DNA of 64,000 nucleotides from JAABRB01 sp963735025 (GTDB lineage Bacteria; Pseudomonadota; Gammaproteobacteria; Burkholderiales; SG8-39): positions 434,001 through 498,000 of the forward strand of contig CAVTJG010000009.1 in the NCBI GenBank assembly GCA_963735025.1, in the 5' to 3' direction. A program made the translations under genes and the position numbers. The notes below the pieces were generated by a model. The model had not been told where the DNA came from. It did no database searches and saw only the letters and a list, made by a program, of their open reading frames with translations. The stretch's first letter is position 1. The number at the start of each line of letters is the position of its first letter. This document shows positions 56,468 to 64,000 of this stretch, one piece after another.

Positions 56468-56938
56468 TCAGAGCTCCTGCTTCAGTTGCGCGAGGAGCTC
56501 AGCATGGATCTTCGCATCGATTTCCCGCCGCAGGATCCTCTCGGCACCTGCGACTGCCAGCACCGCTACCTGCTCGCGGAGTTGCTCCTTGGCGTTCGTG
56601 GCCTGCTGGTCCGTTTCCGCTTTTGCCCCGGCGATCAGACGCTCACCCTCGGTGCGTGCGGCCTGCCGGGCATCGTCGACGATCTGCGTGGCGCGCTTTT
56701 CGGCGCGGGCGATGATCTCCTGGGCCTTTTCCCGCGCGTCGGCCAGTTCCGCTTCGGACCGTTTGCCGGCCTCCGCAAGCTCGTTACGGCCGCGCTCGGC
56801 AGCGGCAAGGCCCTCGGCCACATCCTTCTGCCGGCGCTCTATGGCGCGCAGGAGGGGTGGCCAGACGAACTTGGCCGTGAACCAGACAAACAGCCCGAAC
56901 CCCACCGCCTGCATGAGCAATGTCAGATTGATGTTCAT
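56468..56938 (-). CDS. atpF: ATP synthase b subunit
   Basis: Membrane-anchored peripheral stalk of 156 residues. It has a single N-terminal helix (NLTLLMQAVGFGLFVWFTAKFVWPPLLRAIERR) followed by a long charged coiled coil (residues 35-155). Normal length for a homodimeric b. Confidence 0.96.
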   Translation of the reverse strand: MNINLTLLMQAVGFGLFVWFTAKFVWPPLLRAIERRQKDVAEGLAAAERGRNELAEAGKRSEAELADAREKAQEIIARAEKRATQIVDDARQAARTEGERLIAGAKAETDQQATNAKEQLREQVAVLAVAGAERILRREIDAKIHAELLAQLKQEL

Positions 56939-56973
56939 GCCTTCCCCTTACTGCGCGATGTGGCGGTGACCGC

Positions 56974-57252
56974 TCATCCCTGCTGGATGACGGCGAGCAG
57001 CGGATTGCCGAAGGCGAAGAGCATCGCAAGACCGACGCCGATGATGAACGACGCATCGATCAGGCCGAGCAAGAGGAAGACCTTCACCTGAAGGGCCGGC
57101 ATCAGTTCAGGCTGGCGTGCGGCGCCCTCCAGGAAGCGGCTCGCCATGATTCCGATACCGATGCAGGCGCCGGCAGCGCCGAGCCCGATCATGAGGCCGA
57201 TGCCGACCCCGGTGTAGGCCTGAATCATCGCCAGTAGTTGAAGTTTCTCCAT
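56974..57252 (-). CDS. atpE: ATP synthase c subunit
   Basis: Rotor-ring subunit of 92 residues with two hydrophobic helices joined by the polar loop ARQPEL. The ion-binding carboxylate is the aspartate in LLGLIDASFIIGVG. The glutamine and glutamate/serine pattern of sodium-translocating rings is absent, so proton coupling is expected. The N-terminus is slightly longer than in E. coli, as is usual in Betaproteobacteria. Confidence 0.96.
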   Translation of the reverse strand: MEKLQLLAMIQAYTGVGIGLMIGLGAAGACIGIGIMASRFLEGAARQPELMPALQVKVFLLLGLIDASFIIGVGLAMLFAFGNPLLAVIQQG

Positions 57253-57304
57253 TGCGCGTTCCTTTCGCGTTCGTCGCGTGTTTAAGGGGTGAATTGAAAG
57301 CTTG

Positions 57305-58105
57305 TCAGTGACTTTCGTGGGCCATCGCCAGGTAGACGACGGTGAGCATCATGAAAATATAGGCTTGCAGTACCACGATCAGGATATGGAAGATCGACCA
57401 GCCGAGGTGCAGGATCGCGCCGAAAATGGTCCCCGCGATTCCGGTGGCGGCCCACAGGCCGAGCAGCATGAAGATGATCTCGCCCGCATACATGTTTCCG
57501 AACAGCCGCAGGGAGTGGGACAGGGGTTTCGAGAAATACTCGACGATGTTGAGCAGCAGATTCGCCGGCCAGAGAAGCGGGTTCGACCCGAACGGCGCGC
57601 AAAACAGCTCGTGTATCCAGCCACCAAGACCCTTGACCTTGATGCTGTAGAAGATCATCAGTCCCCAGACCGAGATCGCGAGCGCAAAGGTGGTGTTGAC
57701 GTCGGCGGTCGGCACGAGACGCCAGTGGTGCGCGATGGCGTGCGTTCCCAGGGCCATGATATCGATGGGCAGAAAATCCATCGCGTTCATGAGGAGGACC
57801 CAGACGAACACCGTGAGCGACAGGGGCGCGATCAACGTGTGGCGCTCGCCGTGAAAGATCTCCTTGGCCTGGCCGTCGATGAAGTTGAACATGATCTCGA
57901 CGAAGGCTTGTCGCCGCGAGGGTACGCCGGACGTTGCACCACGGGCGAACCACCAGAGAAAGCCTATGCCCAGGACACCAAGCAGCAAGGACGTCACGAA
58001 CGTATCGACGTGCAGCACCCAGAAGCCGCCGTCGCCGATCGGTTTCGCGAGGTGCGTCAGGTGACCTGTGATGTAGGACGTGGGAGTTAATGCTTCAGAC
58101 GCCAT
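57305..58105 (-). CDS. atpB: ATP synthase a subunit
   Basis: Stator half-channel subunit of 266 residues with five to six helices. The essential arginine lies in the SLRLFGNMYAGEIIF helix and the last helix in VLQAYIFMMLTVVYLAMAHESH. ATG 58105 is the first start giving the family N-terminus MASEALTPTSYITGHLTHL. Confidence 0.97.
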   Translation of the reverse strand: MASEALTPTSYITGHLTHLAKPIGDGGFWVLHVDTFVTSLLLGVLGIGFLWWFARGATSGVPSRRQAFVEIMFNFIDGQAKEIFHGERHTLIAPLSLTVFVWVLLMNAMDFLPIDIMALGTHAIAHHWRLVPTADVNTTFALAISVWGLMIFYSIKVKGLGGWIHELFCAPFGSNPLLWPANLLLNIVEYFSKPLSHSLRLFGNMYAGEIIFMLLGLWAATGIAGTIFGAILHLGWSIFHILIVVLQAYIFMMLTVVYLAMAHESH

Positions 58106-58147
58106 GAATGTCGCCCATTCGTTCTTCGTTTGCTCGTTGTTCGTTCT

Positions 58148-58522
58148 TTACTCGTGCTTCGATTCGCGCACCAAAATCGCCATTGCCAGGATCCCCAGCG
58201 AAACGACGAAGGATCCGATGAATCCCGGTATTACCACGTCCTTGTAGGACGAAAACACCACCCACAGCAGCAGCACGATGACCGCGACTTTCACGGCTTC
58301 GGCCCGCAGCAACGCAAGCAACGCGCCGCCGGGACCTGCGCTCACTCTCGCGCCAAACGACGCCACCAGCATGGACAACGCCGCTGCGGTGCTTACCACC
58401 GCTCCGCCAAGCAGCACGGAAATTGCGCCATGTCGTCCGTCCAGCAGGCCACCGACCAACGCCATCAGGACGGTCGCTGCGACTTGCCAGCGAATTACGA
58501 TGCGATAGGGCCTGAGCTGCAC
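58148..58522 (-). CDS. atpI: ATP synthase assembly protein I
   Basis: Small four-helix membrane protein (about 124 residues from GTG 58522) that helps c-ring assembly and precedes atpB in most operons. Helices are seen at VAATVLMALVGGLL, AISVLLGGAVVSTAAALSMLVAS, VKVAVIVLLLWVVFSS and GFIGSFVVSLGILAMAILV. The start is uncertain: GTG 58600 would add 26 residues. The still longer frame begins inside the -35 hexamer of the promoter and is excluded. Identification rests on position and hydropathy. Confidence 0.75.
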   Translation of the reverse strand: MQLRPYRIVIRWQVAATVLMALVGGLLDGRHGAISVLLGGAVVSTAAALSMLVASFGARVSAGPGGALLALLRAEAVKVAVIVLLLWVVFSSYKDVVIPGFIGSFVVSLGILAMAILVRESKHE

Positions 58523-58726
58523 GTCGTCCCAAACTTGCGGGTGGCCAGGGAATACGCCCCGCGCGATTCCGGCGATCCTCCGCAATTTCGGCGTAAACAC
58601 CCTGCCGCGGTGCGGTTCGAACTCCGACTCCCGGAAAATCGCGCATGCGCTCGCGGAGCCGGGCGGCGTGCCCGCTTCCGCGCGCGGTGCGAGGCCCTCC
58701 TCCGCCACCTGCAGAAAAACCGCTGG

Positions 58727-58756
58727 ATTGTAAATGGGTCTGCCGCGGTGCGTCAA
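58727..58756 (-). promoter_or_regulatory. sigma70 promoter of the atp operon
   Basis: On the minus strand TTGACG (58756-58751) and TACAAT (58732-58727) are separated by 18 bp, each one base from consensus. Transcription would begin near 58720, giving a leader of about 120-200 nt before atpI. Confidence 0.7.
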
Positions 58757-58772
58757 ACCGGAAACGGCCTAC

Positions 58773-59636
58773 TCAGGAGGATTCGTCCGCCGCGACCCGA
58801 ACCTCCATCCGACCCACCCCCGCGATTTCGGCCACCATCACGTCGCCGGGCTGCACCGGGCCGACGCCAGCCGGCGTGCCCGTCATGATCACATCGCCGG
58901 GGCAAAGCGTGTAGTAACTCGATGCGAACTCGATCAGCCGCTCGCAGTCGTAGTCGAGCAAGCGGGTGCTCGCCTGCTGCCGGATCTCGCCATTTACGGC
59001 CAGCGAAAGCGCGAGATCGTTGGGGTTCGCGATCTCGTCGGATGTAACGAGCCATGGTCCGAGTACGCTGTAGGTATCGACGGACTTGCGAAAGCTGGGC
59101 AGTTCCGGTCCGCGGACCGTCATATCCAGTCCGATCGCATATCCGCAGACGTGTTCGAGCGCGCGGGCGCGCGAAATGTACGACCCTCCCCTGCCGATCA
59201 CGATTGCAAGCTCGACTTCGTGGTCGTTGCGACGATCGGGAAATCGCAGACGAACCGGTTCGCTCGGCCCGATAAGCGAGCTGGTGGCTTTTAGGAAAAG
59301 GCCCCAGTCGCCGATGGTCTTGATGTCCCGGCCGTGAGCAATACCCGGGTCCCGTCGTGCTTCGTCGATATGCGCCATGTAATTGATCGGCGCACCGATG
59401 ATCTTGGAGGGGTTTGCCACCGGCGATTGCAGCCGCACGCCCGCGAGGGGTAGCCGCGACGGTCCAGTCAGCGTGCGTGCCCGCGCGAGCACTTGATCGA
59501 AATGGATGATCAGCGGGTCGCCGACAGGAAGCGGCCAGCGTGACATCGGAATGACGTCGAGGGCGTCGCTGATGTCCAGAACGTGATCGCCTTCGACAAT
59601 TCCAAGCCGGTCGTTGTCAAAGCGGCAGATCTTCAT
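58773..59636 (-). CDS. fumarylacetoacetate hydrolase (FAH) family protein
   Basis: FAH-fold hydrolase, isomerase or decarboxylase of 287 residues, acting on 2-oxo or acylpyruvate-type acids with a divalent metal. The N-terminal domain is MKICRFDNDRLGIVEGDHVLDI. The catalytic domain holds IIGAPINYMAHIDEARRD, metal-ligand glutamates in DHEVELAIVIGRGG, and the end PGDVIMTGTPAGVGPVQPGDVMVAEIAGVG. ATG 59636 has GGGAG 8 nt upstream. It lies just upstream of the atp promoter and is not an ordinary part of the atp neighbourhood. Confidence 0.9.
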   Translation of the reverse strand: MKICRFDNDRLGIVEGDHVLDISDALDVIPMSRWPLPVGDPLIIHFDQVLARARTLTGPSRLPLAGVRLQSPVANPSKIIGAPINYMAHIDEARRDPGIAHGRDIKTIGDWGLFLKATSSLIGPSEPVRLRFPDRRNDHEVELAIVIGRGGSYISRARALEHVCGYAIGLDMTVRGPELPSFRKSVDTYSVLGPWLVTSDEIANPNDLALSLAVNGEIRQQASTRLLDYDCERLIEFASSYYTLCPGDVIMTGTPAGVGPVQPGDVMVAEIAGVGRMEVRVAADESS

Positions 59637-59769
59637 GTGCAAGACTCCCGTCAACTGGCATGGCGCGGATTGTGCCTCGAAGACACCCGTCGCGTCGGAT
59701 CCAAGGACGTGTCGGATCGAATTCGCGCTGCGATAATGCGGGAGAACGCATCAATGCAGGGCAAGTGTC

Positions 59770-60720
59770 TTGGCGGCAAATCTCGTTCTGTTCTTGGGTG
59801 ATGCGCTGGCGAAGTACGGATTTCCAGCCGGGCACCCGCTGGGCGTCGATCGCCAGGCTGCCTTTTGGTCCGCCGCACAACAGCAGAATTTGCACCGTCG
59901 AGTAACCGTAAGGGACGCGCGTACAGCGACGCGATCCGAACTCCAGCGATTCCACACCGCGCAGCACGTCGAGTGGGTGCAATCGAGGTCGCACGCCGGC
60001 GAAGGGTATCTCGACTCAGGCGACACTCCGGCGTTCCCTGGCGTCTTCGATGCCGGGGCGGCGGTGGCGGGAACCGCCTTGGAGGGTCTCGAACGGATCA
60101 TGGCGGGTCAGGCCGTCAAGACCTTTCAACCCATCGGCGGCCTGCATCATGCCCGCCGCGGTGAGTCCGCCGGGTTCTGTGTGTTCAATGATCTAGGTGT
60201 GGTGATCGACACGCTGCGGTCACAATTCGGCGTGGAGCGCATCGCGTATGTGGACATAGACGTGCATCACGGAGACGGCATCTATTACTCCTATGAAGCG
60301 GATCCAGGCTTGTGCATCGTGGATATACACGAGAGTGGGCACTTCCTTTACCCTGGAACCGGCCACGCTGATGAGCGGGGCCGAGGCGCCGCCGCGGGGA
60401 CCAAGCTCAACCTCCCCCTGGATCCGGGCGCGGGCGACCACGATTTCTTTGCAGCATGGGAGCGCGGGCTCGCGCACCTCCGGGCGCAGGCGCCACAATT
60501 TGTCCTCCTGCAATGCGGGGCGGAGAGTCTCGAGGGCGACCCGCTCGCTGATTTGCGGCTCACCCCTGCTGCGCACGGGCGAGTGGCAGGGGATCTCGCG
60601 CGACTGGCGAACGAGTCTGCAGACGGGCGGATGATGGTATTTGGCGGGGGCGGCTACAACTTGGGCAACCTCGCCGCCGGATGGACGCGGGTACTGGACG
60701 AGGTGCTCAAAGTCGGCTGA
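59770..60720 (+). CDS. histone-deacetylase-family (AcuC-like) amidohydrolase
   Basis: Zinc-dependent deacetylase/amidohydrolase of 316 residues. Present are the histidine pair GGLHHARRGESAGFCVFND, the zinc ligands D-x-H in YVDIDVHHGDGIYYSYE, and the catalytic tyrosine in FGGGGYNLGNLAAGW. The third zinc ligand, normally aspartate in CGAD, reads CGAE (LLQCGAESLEGDPL), a conservative but unusual change. Bacterial members act on acetylpolyamines, acetyl-lysine or acetoin-related substrates. Start TTG 59770 is the start that best fits the family N-terminus (LVLFLGDALAKYGFPAGHPLG); no strong Shine-Dalgarno sequence. Confidence 0.88.
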   Translation: MAANLVLFLGDALAKYGFPAGHPLGVDRQAAFWSAAQQQNLHRRVTVRDARTATRSELQRFHTAQHVEWVQSRSHAGEGYLDSGDTPAFPGVFDAGAAVAGTALEGLERIMAGQAVKTFQPIGGLHHARRGESAGFCVFNDLGVVIDTLRSQFGVERIAYVDIDVHHGDGIYYSYEADPGLCIVDIHESGHFLYPGTGHADERGRGAAAGTKLNLPLDPGAGDHDFFAAWERGLAHLRAQAPQFVLLQCGAESLEGDPLADLRLTPAAHGRVAGDLARLANESADGRMMVFGGGGYNLGNLAAGWTRVLDEVLKVG

Positions 60721-60751
60721 CGGCCTTCAGCGACGCTCTGCAATAGCCCGA

Positions 60752-60786
60752 CCGGGCAAAAAAATGTTGCGCAACATTTTGCCCGG
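60752..60786. terminator. bidirectional terminator between HDAC-family and OMP genes
   Basis: CCGGGCAAAA...TGTTGC-GCAACATTTTGCCCGG is a 16-bp stem with a three-A bulge on the left arm. A/T tracts sit inside the stem, so T-runs occur in both directions. It lies between convergent genes. Confidence 0.75.
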
Positions 60787-60788
60787 CC

Positions 60789-61505
60789 CTAGAAGCGGAA
60801 CGCGTAGCCGCCGTAAAGGGTCGCCTGCCAACGGTCGGCATATAGGGCTCCTTCCACGGGTGTCCCGCCGAATCGCAACCCTCTTGCGCCCACGACAATC
60901 GCGCTGGACCGGGTCACCTGGTAGTGCGTATCGAGGCCGAATCCGATGTTGGCGGCGCCACCTGTTGAGAAGATGGGTCGTGCGCCGCCCAGTTCGGTGA
61001 GCCCTGGCGCAACCTCCAGCGTTCGACCGCTTTGCCACTCTGCCCCGACGTAGGCAAGCAAGCGGAACCCCTGGTTGGAGATGATCGGACGACTGAAACT
61101 CAGATTGAGGCTTTCGCCTTGAGTGCTGCCCGTGGGATCGAAACGGTAACTTGCGCTCAACGTCCCGGCCGTTGACCGCCATCTCAGCCCTGGACCAACT
61201 TCGACCGGATTATGGGCTCTATCGGGGTACGTGAACGCAGGAAACGGGATTCCCGTCCCAAGGCGCGGCGCTAGCGACATGCCCACCTGCACGTGTCCAC
61301 CGGTACCGGCGAGTCCCCACCACGTTTCATCGGTGTCGAGGCGCAAGCCCGAAATGGAGCGATGCACCTTGAAATCCGACTGATCTGGGACAGCGAACCC
61401 TACACCGTATACGCCCAGAGGATCGCCGCTGCTCTGGGCAAGGGCGCTCGCACCCGCGGCGAGCGCGCCGATCATGACGCTGCAGACAAAGCTCCGCGGC
61501 TTCAT
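60789..61505 (-). CDS. putative outer-membrane beta-barrel protein
   Basis: Secreted protein of 238 residues, not assigned to a named family. The signal peptide is MKPRSFVCSVMIGALAAGASALA-Q. The mature part alternates hydrophobic and polar residues as in beta-strands (GLRWRSTAGTLSASYRFDP, ESLNLSFSRPIIS, FRLLAYVGAEWQSG, SAIVVGARGLRFGG). It ends with GGYAFRF, a terminal phenylalanine typical of BAM-dependent outer-membrane proteins. A good AGGAGG precedes ATG 61505. It is inserted between the par genes and the HDAC-family gene. Confidence 0.72.
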   Translation of the reverse strand: MKPRSFVCSVMIGALAAGASALAQSSGDPLGVYGVGFAVPDQSDFKVHRSISGLRLDTDETWWGLAGTGGHVQVGMSLAPRLGTGIPFPAFTYPDRAHNPVEVGPGLRWRSTAGTLSASYRFDPTGSTQGESLNLSFSRPIISNQGFRLLAYVGAEWQSGRTLEVAPGLTELGGARPIFSTGGAANIGFGLDTHYQVTRSSAIVVGARGLRFGGTPVEGALYADRWQATLYGGYAFRF

Positions 61506-61669
61506 ATTGCCTCCTGATCCAGCCAGCCATTCCTCGTCGCTGGCCGGAATACCGACTCCTCATTCCATTCTGCGCCTAGATACGCTCACCGCCACGGCCT
61601 GGCGTTGCGGCAGCGGCAAGAGTACACAATTGTGCGCCGCCGAAATTATGACAGGCGCATAGCGTGTCG

Positions 61670-62521
61670 TCATCCGGTCAATTTTTCGAGCAACTCGTCA
61701 AGGTGGGCGTGATTCATATAGTCAACGATGAGCTTTCCGGCCCCTTTCTTGCCGGCCCGGATTTCGACGGTCGTTCCGAGCCGCTCCGACACTTCTTCCT
61801 GCAGGCGCGCCGTGTCGCGGTCGATGCGCGTCCGAGTCGGTGCGCTTTTCACCTTTGGATGGAGAATCGCCTGGACGAGGTGCTCGGTCTCGCGCACTGA
61901 GGATCCTTCGCGATCCACTTTGCGCGCGAGATCCTTCTGTCGTGTTCCTTCGAGCGCGAGCAGCGCACGCGCGTGCCCCATGTCGATGCGACCTTCCATG
62001 AGAAGTTGCTGCACGGTTGGCTCGAGATTCAGCAGCCGAAGAAGGTTGGTGGTACCGGTTCGTGAGCGGCCCACGGCGTCGGCCGCTTCCTGGTGGGTGA
62101 GCTTGAACTCGTCGATGAGTCGCTGGATGCCGGTGGCTTCTTCGAGCGGATTCAGATTCTCACGCTGAATGTTCTCGATCAGCGCCATCGCGAGCGCCGC
62201 CTGGTCGGGAACGTCGCGAATGACGATCGGCACCTCCGCGAGGCCTGCGATCTGAGCCGCGCGCCAGCGGCGTTCGCCGGCAATGATCTCGTACTGCTGC
62301 GAGCCGGCGTTGCGCACCAGGATCGGCTGCATCAACCCTTGGCTTCGTATCGATTGCGCGAGCTCGTTGAGCGACTGCTCGTCCATGCGCGTGCGCGGTT
62401 GAAAGCGGCCGGGGTGGAGCTGTTCGACCCGAGCGGTTGCGAGCGTCTCGCGCGTTTCACCGCCCTCGTCATTGTTGAGAAGAGCGTCAAGGCCGCGGCC
62501 AAGTCCCTTTGCTTTGATCAT
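61670..62521 (-). CDS. parB: chromosome partitioning protein ParB
   Basis: Centromere-binding CTPase of 283 residues. The N-terminus KGLGRGLDALL contains the arginine ParA-contact motif. The ParB/Srx domain has IRSQGLMQPILVR and AGERRWRAA, and ALIENIQRENLNPLEEA leads into the helix-turn-helix LTHQEAADAVGRSRTGTTNLLRLL. A C-terminal dimerisation domain follows. ATG 62521 removes an upstream extension without homology. No parS (TGTTTCACGTGAAACA-like) site was seen nearby; it is probably elsewhere. Confidence 0.96.
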   Translation of the reverse strand: MIKAKGLGRGLDALLNNDEGGETRETLATARVEQLHPGRFQPRTRMDEQSLNELAQSIRSQGLMQPILVRNAGSQQYEIIAGERRWRAAQIAGLAEVPIVIRDVPDQAALAMALIENIQRENLNPLEEATGIQRLIDEFKLTHQEAADAVGRSRTGTTNLLRLLNLEPTVQQLLMEGRIDMGHARALLALEGTRQKDLARKVDREGSSVRETEHLVQAILHPKVKSAPTRTRIDRDTARLQEEVSERLGTTVEIRAGKKGAGKLIVDYMNHAHLDELLEKLTG

Positions 62522-62561
62522 CCTGCGGTCTCCCTGGGTCGAGCGTCTCGCGCTGTCCGCG

Positions 62562-63344
62562 CTAAGCGGTGGCCTGCGACGCGCTTTCACGCCACAGGAC
62601 TTCGGCGGCCAGTGCAACATAGGCCTGCGATCCTTTGCATGTCGGATCGAAATCCAGCGCGGACTTTCCATAGCTCGGCGCCTCGGCAATCCGGACATTG
62701 CGCGGAATGATGGTTTCGTAGACCTTGGCGCCGAAATGCTGCTGCAGCTCGGTGGATACCTGTTGCGCGAGCGTGTTCCGCGGATCGAACATTGTGCGCA
62801 ACAGGCCGTCGATTTCGATCTGCGGATTGAGGTGTGCGCGCACCTTCTTGATGGTGTTGACGAGATCGGTGAGTCCCTCGAGCGCGTAATACTCGCATTG
62901 CATCGGGATCATGACCGCGTGCGCCGCCACCAGTCCGTTGAGTGTGAGGAGATTGAGCGCCGGCGGGCAGTCGAGGAGGATGAAGTCGTACTCGTCTGCG
63001 ACCGGCGCGAGCGCAGCCTTGAGCCGAACCTCGCGATTCTCGAGCCCTACCATCTCGACTTCGGCGCCTGCCAGCTCGCGGTTTGCGGGGAGCACTTCAT
63101 ACCCGCTTGTTTCCGGCTGAATACGCACGTGCTCGACGGAACTCAAGCCGAGCAGCACGTGGTAGACGGTGTGCTTGAGTGCGCGCTTGTCGACGCCGCT
63201 GCCCATGGTCGCATTGCCCTGCGGATCGAGGTCCACCAGCAGGACACGCTTGCCAGAACGTGCGAGGCCCGCGGCGAGATTCACGGTGGTCGTGGTCTTG
63301 CCCACGCCGCCCTTCTGATTGGCGATCGCGATGATGCGCGTCAT
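62562..63344 (-). CDS. parA: chromosome partitioning ATPase ParA
   Basis: Walker-type DNA-segregation ATPase of 260 residues. The deviant Walker A is QKGGVGKTTTTVNLA (residues 10-24), switch I VDLDPQGNATMGSGV and Walker B FILLDCPPALNLLTLNG. It partners ParB in origin segregation. ATG 63344 overlaps the rsmG stop (ATGA). Confidence 0.97.
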   Translation of the reverse strand: MTRIIAIANQKGGVGKTTTTVNLAAGLARSGKRVLLVDLDPQGNATMGSGVDKRALKHTVYHVLLGLSSVEHVRIQPETSGYEVLPANRELAGAEVEMVGLENREVRLKAALAPVADEYDFILLDCPPALNLLTLNGLVAAHAVMIPMQCEYYALEGLTDLVNTIKKVRAHLNPQIEIDGLLRTMFDPRNTLAQQVSTELQQHFGAKVYETIIPRNVRIAEAPSYGKSALDFDPTCKGSQAYVALAAEVLWRESASQATA

Positions 63345-63970
63345 GACGTTGCTCGCTCCACGAGGACAAGATGACGCTCCCCGGTCAGACCCGGCACCGC
63401 TAGCCGTTTCACCGACCGGACCTGGTAGTCCTTCGGCAGGCCCGCGAGTTCTGCGTCAGGGTATGCGCCCTTCATTGCAGCAAACACTCCGTGGGCGGCA
63501 AGCAGATGCTGCGAATCCCCGACAAAGTCCGCGAGACTCGAGAAAGCACGCGACGCAATCACGTCGAATTTACGATCGGGTCGCCAGGTCTCTACGCGCG
63601 CGGATCGGACGGTTGCATTCGCCAGCTCGAGCTCGATCACGGCCTGCTGCAGGAATGCAGCCTTCTTTTGATTGCTGTCGAGCAGGGTGACTTCACACTC
63701 CGATCGCGCGATGGCCACGGGAATTCCAGGGAGCCCCGCCCCGCTTCCAACGTCCAGGAAATGCCGGCCGTCGACGTGGGGGACGAGCGCCAGCGAATCG
63801 AGCAGGTGATGACTCAGCATTTCATGCTCGTTCCGAATCGCAGTCAGGTTGTAGACCTCGTTCCACTTGGCCAATAGTCGAATATAAGTGAGTAGTTGCT
63901 GTCTCTGAAATGGCTGTAATTGAAGCCCAAGCGCGTCGATGCCAGCCGCAAGCGCGGCGTCCAGGTTCAT
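63341..63970 (-). CDS. rsmG: 16S rRNA (guanine527-N7)-methyltransferase RsmG
   Basis: SAM-dependent methyltransferase of 209 residues (formerly GidB). The SAM-binding motif is FLDVGSGAGLPGIPVAIA, followed by LLDSNQKKAAFLQQ and SRAFSSLADFV. It probably follows mnmG with a 4-bp overlap and precedes parA with a 4-bp overlap, the standard gidA-gidB-parA-parB order. Confidence 0.95.
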   Translation of the reverse strand: MNLDAALAAGIDALGLQLQPFQRQQLLTYIRLLAKWNEVYNLTAIRNEHEMLSHHLLDSLALVPHVDGRHFLDVGSGAGLPGIPVAIARSECEVTLLDSNQKKAAFLQQAVIELELANATVRSARVETWRPDRKFDVIASRAFSSLADFVGDSQHLLAAHGVFAAMKGAYPDAELAGLPKDYQVRSVKRLAVPGLTGERHLVLVERATS

Positions 63971-64000
63971 GCCGCTGAAGATTGCTCGGATCGAGAGGCG
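63967..64000 (-). CDS. mnmG: probable 3' end of mnmG (last codons only)
   Basis: Minus strand from the window edge: one frame ends ASRSEQSSAA and stops with a TGA that overlaps the rsmG ATG (ATGA). mnmG (gidA) normally precedes rsmG here and often has a short variable tail. Only ten codons are available, so the assignment rests on gene order. Confidence 0.4.
   Translation of the reverse strand, partial: ASRSEQSSAA

Noticed and set aside
58523..58756. Longer AtpI starting at TTG 58756
   Set aside because: That TTG is part of the -35 hexamer of a good promoter, so it would not be transcribed from it.
61625..61634. CACAATTGTG palindrome upstream of the outer-membrane protein gene
   Set aside because: Only 10 bp and AT-centred, too short to separate from chance; no second copy seen.
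61670..64000. parS site next to parAB
   Set aside because: I looked for TGTTTCACGTGAAACA-like sequence and saw none; no feature claimed.

Overview
The window is high-GC DNA, dense with genes and almost free of long gaps. It looks like a chromosomal segment of a betaproteobacterium, probably Burkholderiales-like and metabolically a carboxylate and aromatic-acid scavenger. The main evidence is the gene order at the right end, read leftwards: rsmG-parA-parB, then an atpIBEFHAGDC operon, which is the classic gidAB-parAB-atp neighbourhood of Betaproteobacteria near the replication origin. Multiple Liv-type ABC systems and TRAP systems, CaiB/BaiF CoA-transferases and Rieske oxygenases fit the same picture. 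I see no rRNA, tRNA, CRISPR array, transposase or phage gene.

Layout. 1-9.7 kb (minus strand): the 5' part of a VanA-like Rieske oxygenase, an EamA exporter, a zinc-ribbon membrane protein, a TauE/SafE permease, a PaiB-like protein, an orphan DctP-like protein without signal peptide, and a livKHMGF ABC operon. 9.7-14.4 kb: two copies of a roughly 200-bp element built from three hairpins, a cytochrome c, a large YyaL-type thioredoxin-fold protein, and a tandem array of three small exported-peptide genes that I do not recognise (one frameshifted). 14.4-21 kb: kbp, ilvD, a divergent LysR regulator with a perfect ATAC-N7-GTAT site, an alpha/beta hydrolase, lgt preceded by three tandem copies of its own start region, a DUF465 protein and an epimerase. 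21-26 kb (minus): a TauE permease, a YdiJ-like FAD/Fe-S dehydrogenase broken by five +1 indels, a FrnE-like DsbA protein and a GntR regulator.

26.4-38.1 kb (plus): a long catabolic cluster, apparently for an unidentified organic acid: a class-V aminotransferase, TRAP system 1, a crotonase lacking both usual catalytic glutamates, PdxA2, CaiB/BaiF, TRAP system 2 and a MatB-like malonyl-CoA synthetase. The divergent GntR gene is the obvious candidate regulator. 38-43 kb (minus): a second livKHMGF operon with a frameshifted livF. 43-45 kb (plus): a two-subunit ring-hydroxylating dioxygenase whose small subunit has a Lys/Arg-rich tail. 45-51.5 kb (minus): TRAP system 3, a third TauE permease, a frameshifted HAD phosphatase and glpD. 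51.5-58.7 kb: the ATP synthase operon with a good sigma70 promoter. 58.8-61.5 kb: three genes inserted between atp and par (FAH-family hydrolase, HDAC-family amidohydrolase, outer-membrane protein). 61.7-64 kb: parB, parA, rsmG and probably the last codons of mnmG.

Themes. Uptake dominates: two Liv ABC systems, three complete TRAP systems and one orphan TRAP receptor. In at least four of the five complete systems a strong hairpin separates the abundant binding protein from its permease genes. The most unusual material is the exported-peptide array with its shared structured leader, the three-hairpin repeats beside it, and the repeated lgt start region. Nine single-base frameshifts are inferred in five genes (one of them weakly supported), mostly insertions; they may be real decay or assembly errors, and raw reads would decide.
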